Shown in pieces: positions 1-10,909 of a stretch of 64,000 nt of DNA (positions within the stretch are counted from its first letter, which is position 1; every line of letters begins with the position of its first letter). The stretch covers positions 682,001 through 746,000 of the forward strand of contig JAWPGT010000004.1 in the NCBI GenBank assembly GCA_034638255.1, read 5' to 3'. Position numbers and translations under genes: made by a program. The stretch comes from Coprinus comatus (lineage: Eukaryota; Basidiomycota; Agaricomycetes; Agaricales; Agaricaceae). Below the pieces are notes generated by a model that had not been told where the DNA came from, searched no databases, and worked only from the letters and a program-made list of their open reading frames with translations.

Positions 1-209
1 CCATCACCACCTATAACTTCCTGTTCGAAATCATCCTCGTTGTATTCACCGAAAAAATCACCCTCGTTATTGACTATGATTTCATTCTCAGGATCTGCCT
101 GTTGGTGTAATCTCTGCCATTCATTACACTGCCAATTACTTTTGGCTTGAAGATGACTTTTTAGGCCACGTCGTGCAACAATAACATGACAGAATGGGCA
201 AGGTGGCAT
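1..209 (-). CDS. N-terminal fragment of a zinc-finger, Plavaka-like transposon protein (runs off the window)
   Basis: Reading the minus strand from the ATG at 209 gives an open frame of about 69 codons that continues past the window edge. It begins MPPCPFCHVIVARRGLKSHL and then turns acidic. The CPFC...H spacing is a C2H2-like zinc finger placed right at the N-terminus, followed by a Glu/Asp-rich stretch. That architecture is what I know from the start of Plavaka-type (CACTA-related) transposases in mushroom genomes, but no catalytic domain is visible here, so the class is an inference. It is divergent from the DUF6532 gene, about 280 bp away. A single-copy C2H2 protein is the alternative. 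Confidence 0.5.
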   Translation of the reverse strand, partial: MPPCPFCHVIVARRGLKSHLQAKSNWQCNEWQRLHQQADPENEIIVNNEGDFFGEYNEDDFEQEVIGGD

Positions 210-490
210 TTTGGTTTGATCTTTAGAGGGGGAACTAGTAGATCGTTTGAGGTGAGTGAAAGACACTCAATATGGTGATATGACTAACAAAGAGATCCTC
301 AAAGTGATTATTCATCAGCCACGGACCATCATGATCTTTGTTGTGTATTCCGTGTTTGGACACATTTATTTCATTGTTCCCTATTATAAAAGTCTAGGTG
401 TGTTCACATTCTTCATTCTTCATCCCCCTTGGTTTAACGTTCTCATTGCTATTCACCACCCCTCACACTTGACATTCTACTCTTGTTACT

Positions 491-2410
491 ATGGCTAAAA
501 GGAAGTCAACACGTAGTATATGACACTCTGAAAGCCCTATTCAAGAAGAGCCCCCACGTTCACAAGCAAAGAAGAAATCCTCACGCAAACGAGCAGCAAG
601 TGTTTCAAATGACACTCAAGCTCAGACAAAGCGTGTACGTCAAACAAGTAGTAGTAAGTATACTTTTAAATTTCTCGTTTTTCTTCCAATTTAATCTTAT
701 TCTGCTAGACCATACTGGAAAGGCACAAAAGGTTGCACCCGTAATTGTTGAAGATAGTGAAGCTGAAACTGAGGGTAGCAAGTCACCAGTCAAAGCAAAG
801 ACAACACGTACTACTACTGAAGATACTCTTAGTTCTGAAAGCTCTGATGAACATTCAGAACAAAGAACAGATCTGGATTCCGATGATGGCAGTGATTTAG
901 GAGAGCTAGAACTTGACCCTAAACGTGCTCGTGCTGCACTCACAGCTGAGGTAAGTTTTCATTTACTTTATGATTTCGTATCTAACTAGTATTAATTGCA
1001 TAGATGGTTCAAATTCAAGGTCATATGACACAAAGCTCTGTGAAGACCAAGAAAATCTCAAAACGTACTCAGCAACAAGATGCAGAGGTACATTTATTTA
1101 CTTTTATGTCTCATATATGATACCAACTAAGAGTTTGTTTACTATTCTAGCAACCCCAATGGTCATCTTCTATCTCAAATACCCAAGCTTCAGAAGACAT
1201 CTCTCATCCTCAGTCACATGTATGTACTTATTTTATTTTTATTTTTATTTTTTCCCAAAATTTGTCTAGGAACCAGCTTTAGGTGATGAGACCTTGGAAG
1301 TCAAATACAAGCTGCCAGTGGGTACATGCGTAATGAAGCTCAGTGATCAACCACACCCATTGCAAAGAGTCCTCAAGGTTGCCATTCAAATATCACTGGA
1401 ACGGGCAATTATAGATGGATTTTTTGCTAATAATGCCACTGAGACACCACTCCGCAATACATTGATCACAACAGCTAGGAAAGAAGGATTCAACTCTCTT
1501 GCTGAGCAATTTAGTGAAGACTTGGCCTTAGTTGAACATTGTGCTCGATTAGTGAGTTTCTTTTAATTTAATTTAATTTTTGAAGATTTAAAATACATTG
1601 ATAGATTTATCATCGGGTTGCTATATGACGTGGCAAGGCCAAATCTATGGTTGCAGATATTGTTAGCACCTATCATGGATTTGATCAATTCAAGACACCT
1701 GAAGAGTGTAAGAAATATGTTGACAAGTTATTGGGTAAGAAATACTCATATATATTTCCACGCGGAGTATGTTTTTTTTTCTTCCCAAGTTCTCTATCTG
1801 CTGCTTATTCTCATTCCTAGATCAAAGGGACATACATGGTGTCGCAGCCTTATCAAAACCATTGTATTATCGCAGGCCTTAAGGCCTTTCTCTTTTCTGG
1901 CTCCCGGCGTTCAAACCATCGCTATCACAACCTATTCAAATCCAACAACAAAGACTTTCCAAATGAGCCAGAAATGCCTGTTGCACTTGTTGCGCTTATG
2001 GCAACAGCAGTAAGTCTTTCTTTCAAAAGCAAGATGAATTCTAGAATACTCATTCTACTTTGTAGGTACATGCATCAATCAAAGACTGGTCCTCTGGAGT
2101 TCATCGTATAAACGAGTTTGTTGCTGACCATGTTGAGGACTTATTCAAAGGACATGTTGATTATCTCAAAGGGCTCGGAGAAACCAACCCTCGAAGGCAG
2201 CATACAATTTTACATCAGATCTATCTCAAATGCAGGTATGTTTTTCTTTCTTTAGGAACCTGTTAGTAATGTGTTAATCTAATACGCATCATATATCTTT
2301 CAAGTCCTCCTAGTGTTACTTCTTCTTCTTCAATGGTAAAGGAGCTCTCGGAAATTATTGATGATGTAGAAGATGATGGAGAGGAAGATGGAGAAGAAGA
2401 TGACACTTAG
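491..2410 (+). pseudogene. DUF6532 domain gene interrupted by two in-frame TGA codons
   Basis: Nine short introns (for example starting at 654, 953, 1086 and 1219) join exons into one frame. It has a Lys/Ser-rich N-terminus (SRKRAASVSNDTQAQTKRVR), an acidic Ser-rich middle and a C-terminal globular region. The end (PVALVALMATAVHASIKDW, then FVADHVEDLFKGHVDYL) matches the pattern of DUF6532, a mushroom-specific domain of unknown function often found near transposons. Two codons break the frame: TGA at 521-523, ten codons after the ATG, and TGA at 1624-1626 in the exon after the intron ending near 1604. Both follow ATA and would be Arg if CGA, so a C to T change explains each. All splice sites otherwise keep phase. 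I treat it as a recently inactivated gene; a start after the first stop would not rescue the second. Confidence 0.6.
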
Positions 2411-3038
2411 TTATAACTGATAAATCATAAACATATATTGCTAATACAGTACTATATAAATCTCTCTTACGTCTAGAATAATTTCAATTGGAAAGAATGA
2501 TGCATATTTGTGATATTTCATAGTGAATGCTTAAGTCTAAACAACCCAAAGTTATATCTACCTTATACCCAGGTTCACTCAAAAGTTAGTATAATTTCAC
2601 TCATAATTATCTTGGAGGCCCCAACTAGTAGTTTATAAATATATAAATTATGCTAATTCAGTCATAAGTTTTAGAATATACATAATTATCAAGAATTCTG
2701 CTAAATTATACAAAGATTCGCTATATAATCATCCTAATTCATGGTCTCCCATTTTCCTGATGGAAGAAGAAAAAAAAAACACGAGACCGGCGGTTATAGT
2801 AGCCACAAGCCACAATAATACCATTCCGAGATTTTGGATTACATTAGACTTGCGATGGCCATTCTGTATGATGAAGAACAATAATAACTTGAAGCAACTT
2901 GGTACACCTGGCAGTAAATCCTTTTTATACAAGTCTTCCCAAGAGCACCTTATTTGAGGCATATGGGAGAACATCGGTCAACTGCACTTCACAAACCATC
3001 AACTTCCCTCCCTAATCCTGATATATAATTCTGGAACA
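2411..3038. other. Intergenic, AT-rich
   Basis: This lies between the convergent ends of the DUF6532 gene and the SDR gene. It is AT-rich with no coding-like frame; short frames on both strands around 2729-2974 overlap each other and resemble nothing I know. It presumably holds both 3' ends. Confidence 0.5.
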
Positions 3039-4593
3039 TTAAATAGCAGCAACCTGTTCTTCCAACCAAGTCCATAACGATTTCCCGAGTTGTTCATCTT
3101 TAGTTTCTGGTCTAGGTTCAGCAAGCCTTGCCCACGGTACGTAGAACTACAACAAATCAAACAAATCAAGGAAAGGGTTAGTTAGTATATATTCAACTTT
3201 GAAGGAACAGTGAACGTGTCTGAGAATTACCTCGCCACTATGTTCTCCAGCTTCAGGAGCCGTTCCAGCATATAGTTGGGTAAGTGCACCTAAGCTTGAT
3301 GGGACTAACCCAGATATTTTCTATATGAGGGTATGAAAAAAAATGTTAATGTTAATGTTTAATGTTCAACCCTCAAGTTAACCATGATGGCAAAGAATGT
3401 TACGCACTCGTCCTATGTTCCCAATAAAATTGTCACTAAAAACATAACGGTATAGATCTGTGTTGACATTTCCTACCGAAAGGAACACTTGAATTCAGAG
3501 AGAAACTTGCAGATAATACAAAGTGTTCAAGTTACCTGGATTGACAGAGATGGATACAAGTCCTTGGTCATTATATCTTCTATGGAGTTCATTGGAATAA
3601 ACAATGTTTCCCTAAAGTGAATTCAGTTAAGGGGCTTTATCGATGAAGAAAGATAAAACTCACAAATTTACTTTGGATGTACAGACCCTGTACGCTATAT
3701 TTGTTACGGACAGGTCCATCTTTAAAGCTTCCAAAATCGAGGCCCTCTTTTTTAGCAGCGTAATGGCCCACTGAGGAGGTATTAATGACACGGACGCTCT
3801 TTGGAGGCGCGTGCTTCGTTGTTTCGAGGAGAGTAGGTAGTAAAAGCTTCGTGAAATAGAAATGACCTACGACATTAGGGGATGAGAAGACGACTTGAGT
3901 CCATACTATACACTTACCTGTAACGTTCGTATGGAATTGAAGGTCGTAACCCTCGGCAACTTCTGAATGAGGAGGGAACATGACACCACTGTGTTGTTGA
4001 GTGTAAAAATGTCAGCTATCAGGACGCAAAGAAGGATCGTGCAGGGAACGTACGCGTTATTGAACAATATATGTAGTTCTTTCTCCTTGCTAATTACATA
4101 CACTTCGTTATTGACTGACCGCGAAACAGTTGATAAAAATAGAAATGATAGTCTTGCCTCGTAAATTCTTGAACGGCCGCCTTGACACTTTTCAAGTTGG
4201 ATAAATCAAGTTGTAAGAAGATAGCTTTCTTCCCAGTTATTTTTTCCAAATCTTCAATAGCGCGTTCTGCTTTCGTTTTGTTACGACATGCAAGATATAC
4301 TTTAGCATTATGATTCAAGAGAGCCTTAAATAAAGTATCATGTTATAAGATTGAAACCTTCAGAGAAATGTACGTGTGTATATAAGTCACAAAAGTCATT
4401 TTACCTTTGCAGTTTCTTTTCCAATACCAGAATTCGCGCCTGTGACAATGGTAACTTTTCCAGTTAGGTCGGGGATATCATCAACGGACCACTTCGGTTT
4501 GGGAATGAAATAGCTTTGATTCAAGAAGGATTTTATGTCGAGAGAACGTATGTCGGCCCAGGAACGAAGGAACCACATGGTCGTAGATGTCAA
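3039..4593 (-). CDS. Short-chain dehydrogenase/reductase (retinol dehydrogenase-like)
   Basis: NAD(P)-dependent oxidoreductase of the classical SDR superfamily, about 330 residues. Eight exons on the minus strand give [19 protein letters not shown] (the TGxxxGxG dinucleotide-binding loop), then LHILFNNA (NNAG-like motif), [10 protein letters not shown] (catalytic Ser region) and the catalytic YxxxK as YIQSK, followed by [13 protein letters not shown] and [12 protein letters not shown]. The C-terminus ends [20 protein letters not shown], as in fungal retinol-dehydrogenase-12-like proteins. The start at 4593 gives [12 protein letters not shown]; the second Met (4578) is also possible. One intron (4090-4157) appears to use a GC donor. 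The substrate cannot be read from sequence. A decayed copy lies immediately upstream, so this is the surviving member of a tandem pair. Confidence 0.88.
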
Positions 4594-4851
4594 GAGAGAC
4601 TCGGATTAACTAGCTTTGATATTGTGTGTCCGCAAATTGCCGTACTCAATGCTCTGTTCACCCCTGGGAATATCTGTTATGATAGGGGCGTATGATGACA
4701 TCATACAACAAGCCCCCGGATCAAAAATTACCATTCAATCAAGTACTTATTCTTTCCAACTCAAGTGTATAACGAGTGTGAAGTCCAAAGTTATACAGTG
4801 TAAGACAGACTATGAAACCAACAACTGGATATACAAAGTATTAATACCATG

Positions 4852-5860
4852 TTAGAGAACATTAGCAGCCTGGGCGGCCTCTGTATCCAAAGATTCCAAA
4901 CACAAGTTATTCATCCTTAGTCTCTCCAGCTGAGGTTCAGTGAGTCTTGCCCGTGATACAAATAGCTATATTCAAAGGGCGAAACAGAAAAATAAAACTT
5001 ATAAATTTGCTTTGGATGTATAATCTAAAAGGTTCACCGTTGAAACTATCAAAATGAGGGCCTTGACGACAGGTAACCTCTGGTAACGTAATGTGAAATA
5101 AAAAACATGCTGATGTCATGGACGCTTTTGGGAGGTGATTTTTTGGTTGTTTCAAGTTTCCAGAAGCTTCCAATTTTTCTTTTTCATTTGTATTTGAAGA
5201 CCTAGCCGAAATGTATTTATTGTACTAATACACAGTATCATCTTTGAAGCTACACCAACTGAGGCACTGACTGGTAGCAAGTTAGTACACCTATGGTAGT
5301 TGTTTTGAGGAGTATGGAGTGGTCATAGTGATCGGTTCTGAGATATAAATGACCTATGTTCCGGGATGAATTATGTGATCCGAATCATGACTGTATATAT
5401 TTACCTATGACGTTGATAGAGGCCATAAACCATTGGTAAAGTCCTGAATGATTTGGGAACACTACAGTGTAGTGTAGAGATATTAGTGTGAAGAATGGTG
5501 TGTTTTATGCAAAAAATGGTGATTGAAATATGTAGTTCTTCAATTGCTTTCATGCTTTGCTCATAGTATTGATTAATTTGATATAACAATTTAGGTGGAT
5601 GGTGATCGAAAGGTGGGCCCAGGTCAAGGCATCGATCACGGATCCCCCTTGTTCTTAGAACTGTGATAGGACCAGAAATTGGCATTGTGGTTCAAGAAAG
5701 CCATGTAGTAATGTAGTATCGTACCATGCAACTCAGGTTGGACATTCCGAGGGATGTAGTTGATTTTATATTTTGGCTGTTTCTTCCTGAATTTGTGTTT
5801 ATGGCGATGGTAGTGATGTTTTTGTTGGGTCGGAAATATCATCAATTTTTTAGTCTGAGA
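4852..5860 (-). pseudogene. Decayed tandem copy of the SDR gene
   Basis: On the minus strand, fragments in gene order mirror the neighbouring SDR. DDISDPTKTS...EETAK near 5850-5780 corresponds to [10 protein letters not shown]...KETAK. LNHNANFWSYHSSKNKG near 5690 corresponds to [25 protein letters not shown] is near 5550, and PHFDSFNGEPFRLYIQSKF near 5020-5070 keeps the YxxxK. ARLTEPQ...EAAQAANVL ends at the stop at 4852-4854. The dinucleotide-binding loop is destroyed, frames shift between fragments and parts are missing. No intact product is possible. The layout shows duplication followed by decay rather than retroposition, because intron remnants remain next to the exon remnants. Confidence 0.75.
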
Positions 5861-6715
5861 AAGCCTGGAGAAGGCAGGAAAATAACTCTTAGTCAACTTG
5901 ATAATAATATAGGCGCACATGGGTGAGGTTATCATATACTAGCAAGTAGAAAAGAACCCACGAACGGCGGTTTGCGCCCGCTCAGAAACTTGGAAGATAA
6001 AGATTCCTGTCAGGTCATCAATCAATGCCACTGATTTCCTGGGAATCACCGTTTACATACACACAAATGGTGAGCCGCAACGGATCAAAGTGTTCACCTG
6101 CTTGGGGGACTCCATGCACGCAGCGCCGGGGCAAAATCAGGTAGTAGTAGTTCAAACGCTCGATGTTGGGATGTACTACACGTATGTAGGCTAATTATAG
6201 CCAAGATGAGATGACGTAAACTTTCATATATGTGGTTTCCACAGCGGGTTTCCACCGCATTTCAGAGATCCATTTGGGCGCCATTGATGGTTGGCGATGG
6301 CGATGGCATTACAGCCTTTATGTGCGTTGCAGAAGGTGTAGCTGATTTTGTCTTTTGTGAGTATAGTTGTGGATGGATATGTTATGGGCGAAGTGTTTGT
6401 CATTGTTATGGACAGTTGAAGCTGTTCTCGTGAAGGCAGGAACTCTTCCCTGGGTGCAAGGGTTGGGCAGACAGACAAGCTTATTTGTTGTGTTTCTGTT
6501 GTGCTAATCTTTTTCTCAGCACGAACAAGAGACCGACATCACGCGACAGCTGCCTTTGTCAGATCGTTACAATACTGCTTGATCACTCCAGTAGAACGTT
6601 CACACTCGCCGGTTCGTCCATATATTCTCATCTCCCTCTCTTATTCCGTCCACTAGCCCTGACCTCTCTCCCCTATTCCCAGGGAATCGGATTATACTTC
6701 GACTTCAACCAATTC
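5861..6715. other. Upstream region of the RasGEF gene
   Basis: No coding-like frame stands out. It contains the presumed promoter and 5' leader of the RasGEF gene; the pyrimidine-rich stretch 6620-6690 just before the chosen ATG is typical of fungal start regions. The RasGEF frame is open upstream to 6485, but that extension (Cys/Leu-rich) does not look like conserved protein. Confidence 0.5.
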
Positions 6716-9700
6716 ATGTATACTTCACGTCTTACAGTCGACACAAAAGTCAAACCCAGCTCTGGACCCTTATCTGCCAAGTCGCGTTCAAACAAGGAGA
6801 ATCTCTTGCTGGGTTCAGGCAGTACATCCGCAGACAAGCAGCGTCCCCGTAGCATATCAAACGCCTCTGCCTCATCTTCACATTCTGCAGCCACGCCTAA
6901 TTCGGCTTCTACTCAGGCTTCTACCTCTTCATCCTTGGCTGCCCCAAAACCGACACATACCCTCGACTCTCGGGCCCGATCTCCAAGCCCTGCGACCCCC
7001 GTAGGTGACGAAAACTCTAATGGACCGGAATATGTTCTTGCTATGCATGATTATGCACCACAACACTCAACTACAACCTGCTTATCTTTTCGAGCTGGGC
7101 AAGTAATTCATGTCTTAAACCGCGATACAAGTGGTTGGTGGGACGGAGAGCTGGAAGGCAGAAGAGGGTGGTTTCCAAGTAATTATGTGAACGAGGATTT
7201 TGCAAGGCGATCGAAGGAACCTATAATTCAGGTGTGTTTACAACATCTCAGCTTCACACAAGGTTCTTGACATGAAAGCCATGCAGCAACAGCGACCTCA
7301 GCACCAGCATTCACAATCCGTGGCATCCAGCTCCTCTATGGCTAGTTCATATTCGCGGAGACCACAGCACAGTCGACAGTCTTCATTAGAAGGTTTCGCT
7401 TCCGACGCCATTCATTACTCCACGCCGATTATGATTCCTATGATACACGGCCTCTCCTTGCTTCAACACGCTGTACGAGCGAACCGAATAGCACATTTTC
7501 AACCTTCCGCTGCTTGCATCATTGCTTGTGTTCGTCGAATATTGAATACAACGGCTACCATCAATCGGGATGCACCCATTTTACAACAGTTCCCAGTACT
7601 CGCGCAGGAGCGTACCAAACTCTTGACTACATTGGCCAAATTGGTAACGCAAGCACGTAGGGCATCTGAAGAAAATCTTCCGGAAAAGGAGCTAGAAGCA
7701 GAGATCGTGGAGATGATGAAGACGGGTGGCTTGGTATTCTCTCATGTTCGACGCTTCGTTGCAATCGCCGTACAATGTGGTATTGAACTTCCGCAAGATA
7801 CACCTACCGCGGCGGACGGATCTTTAACAACAGAAGCACCAACATCATGGACAAGTCGAGACGACACAGAAGGTGAACCCACCGGTCGTACTCCAACACA
7901 ACACAGACAATGGGATAAGTCGAAAGGAGCTACTGTTTCAGTCACTTCTATGCGTGCCAAAAGTATGGCTGATCTTCGGAATGGTTCATCTTCACACACA
8001 GTGGTTCCCCTCTCCAAGACTCTGAGTGGTCAACAAGGGAGACTATTGAGGGAACGTGTCCTTGCACGGCACAAGGCTGAACTTTCTACCAGTAGCACCT
8101 CTTCTTCTTCAACATGCTCATCACAGGAGTCGAATGGTGCTCTATCACCACCCCCTTTCCCTTCTGGTCCCACAACCTCCTCCCGGGTCTTGGATACAGT
8201 GCGGTTTACCCATGACCACTATCTTTCGACAATTGCCGCATTTATTGGTCACGCACATTCCCATAGTCGATCATCCCATGCGTCAAGTACCGGTCACTTA
8301 TATGAACTCACAAGAGAAATTGTGGAGATGGTCTCTAAAATCCTTACCATCGTCGTGGCCGTCATGGGACACCCAGATGTCCCATCGCATACTGTCAAAA
8401 ACCTGAAGATTGCTAACGAGGCACTATACAACGTTACCAGCATTCTGGCGGAATCTGTTCGCATGCTTACGATGCCCCTACCACCTTCAATGTCCGAAGA
8501 AGATGAAAAGGCTGCTCTCATTAGATCAGCAACTGGTGCTCATAGGGCTGGCGCTGATTGTGTTGCCGCAGTGAAAGTTTGTCTTAGTCGCACTGCTGGA
8601 GACAGGCCATTTATCATCAACCTGCCTTATGTTGCTGATGGAGAAGAATCACAACAGTCAATATCTCCTACAGAGTCTGTGCACAATGGCTTGCACAGAT
8701 CAACGAGTACGAGTGTTTTGGATGGTTGTAGAGACAATATGATAGCTGATGAAGAAGATGCAACAATACAACCTCAAGCAATCAGTACTCTGTCAAGAAC
8801 AAGGGAGATGTCTTCGGGGTCAGATAATAGTAGTGTTGAATCGAAGACGTCATGGACACAATCTGTTGCTACCACCGCAACTACTCCTGAAGTCCGTCGA
8901 CCTGCACCCCTCATTATATCCAAAGAAGTTGTGGAGCCTGATTTCCCCTCTCCCGCCTCGTTCACTACTCGTACGGATGATGGGGGGACTACTTGGGAAG
9001 GTAGCACGAGAGCTCATGGGATTGTTAGTCCTATTGAGGAGAAGGATATTGACGAATTGCCGAACATTCATGGACTCAATCAAGATCCAAATAACTGGAT
9101 GGTATCTCGCGATTATGACATGGATGATGTCGCTTACAATGGTGAAGGGCACCTAGTTGGAGCAACTTTGGAGGTGTTGGTTGAAAAGATGACACCGCAT
9201 GATTCGATTGTGGATCCCGCTTTTGCAGCCGTTTTCTTCATGACTTTCCGAATGTTTTCATCACCTTTGGAACTCGTAGATTCTATCATTGCGAGATATA
9301 ATCTTGTACCTCCACGTGGAATTTCGCATGAAGAGTTACAACTTTGGCAACAAAAGAAGGGACTTCCTGTTCGTTTGAGAGTTTCGAATTTTATAAAGTT
9401 ATGGGTGGAACTTTATTGGAGACCTGGAGTTGATGATATTGTTATTCAAAGTCTGGGCAACTTCACAAGGGATGCTTTAGGTGCTTATTTTCCTGGACCT
9501 GCAACTCGAATTTTGGAACTTTTGAATCTAAGACATCAATCTTCGGAATTGACTATTAGTCCAAAAGGTGATCATAGAGCAAGAGATCCAGGTTATTCAC
9601 TTAATCCACCAACAATGGGAATACCTACTTCTGAAATTCCAAGACCTAATATGACGAAAACGTTGTTGGTTTCGTTGAGGAAAAAGGAGTTTATGGGGAT

Positions 9701-10909
9701 TTCAGTGTTGGATTTTGATACTTTGGAATTGGCGAGACAAATGACGATTATGGAATGTAATTTGTATTGTGCTATTCAACCGGAAGAGATATTAGAGGCG
9801 GGACAGGATGGAGCGAGGTCTCATGTTAATGTTAGAGCTGTTACTTCGTTGAGTACGGTTATTACTGGTTGGGTTGCGGAGAGTATTTTACATGAGTTGG
9901 ATTTGAAGAAGAGGACGGGATTGATCAAGTTTTTTGTAAAAGTTGCTGATGTGAGTTCGTTTCTTTTCAAATGGTATTTTTGGGATTGATTACTGATATA
10001 TTTATGTTTGGGATGTTTTTAGAGGTGTACTTCTTTGAATAATTATAGTACTTCAAGATCGATATTGGCAGCGTTGGATTCGTCGACGATATCGAGGTTA
10101 CATCAGACTTGGACTGTGAGTATATATAATGGGAAACAAAAATTAAGACTAAAGGATTGGGTGACATTCTATAGGGTGTTCCACAAAAAACAAAAACACA
10201 GTTGGAGGCTTTGAGGAAATTAGCAGACCATGGAAGGAATTATCATGAATACCGTTCAAGACTACGCAATACTGCTCCTCCGGCTGTACCCTTCCTTGGT
10301 GGGTTGTTGTATTTTTCTTTGAGGCATTGTTATACTAACGTTAGCCCATTATTTCTTTCTTTTCAGGATTGTACTTGACTGATGTTACTTTTTGTCGAGA
10401 GGGTAATCCCTCTCATCGCGCATCTCCTACGAATCCGACGAAGAAGTTGTTGAATTTTAACAAGTACCATAAACTTGCTAGGATTGTACAAGGTTAGTTT
10501 CTTCTTCTTTAAGGAGTCATAATTGACTTATTGTTATGTGTGATTTTCTCTCTCTAGATATGCAACGGTTCCAAGTACCTTATGGATTGAAAGCTATACC
10601 CGAAGTTCAGGATTATTTGAATTGGGCCTTTGAAAAGTCGAAACATAGTGGTGATTTCCAGGATCTTTATCGTCGAAGGTAAGTTTCTTTGTCTTTCTAT
10701 ATCTACTAACGGTTGATTTTTGCTTTTCCTCTCTTTCTAGTTTACTTGTGGAACCAAAACAACCAGCGGATACACCACCTACAAGTGATATGCGACAATT
10801 GTTTAATTGGGCTACGAGGTCTCATTCTACTACTTCTAACTCTACGACTACTTCTACGGTTACAACTACTTCGACCCAAAGTCAGATTCAATCTACTTCG
10901 TCTTCATAA
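6716..10909 (+). CDS. Ras guanine nucleotide exchange factor, Cdc25 family, with N-terminal SH3
   Basis: Activates Ras by GDP/GTP exchange, upstream of cAMP/PKA or MAPK signalling at membranes. Roughly 1,270 residues in seven exons. Residues about 105-160 form an SH3 domain (YVLAMHDYAP..., WWDGELEGRRGWFPSNYV). A long Ser/Thr-rich linker follows. A RasGEF N-terminal (REM) module starts near residue 790 (LVGATLEVLVEKMTPHDSIV) and the Cdc25 catalytic domain from about 950 (LDFDTLELARQMTIMECNLY, later PFLGLYLTDVTFCREGNP and LLNFNKYHKLARIVQ). The start at 6716 is the first Met that gives plausible N-terminal sequence, although the frame is open to 6485. The first intron begins at 7232; its acceptor is either 7262 (31 nt) or 7286 (55 nt, with a good CTTGAC branch site), and both keep phase. 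The tail is Thr/Ser-rich. Nothing looks truncated. Confidence 0.93.

Noticed and set aside
483..989. 168-codon plus-strand frame spanning the start of the DUF6532 gene
   Set aside because: It is out of frame with the coding-like sequence in its first part and reads through the first intron; only the part after that intron coincides with the real exon.
5726..5926. 66-codon hydrophobic plus-strand frame
   Set aside because: Lies opposite the decayed SDR exon remnants; the minus strand explains the sequence.
6673..6894. Minus-strand frame overlapping the RasGEF N-terminus
   Set aside because: Shadow of the Ser/Ala-rich plus-strand coding sequence.
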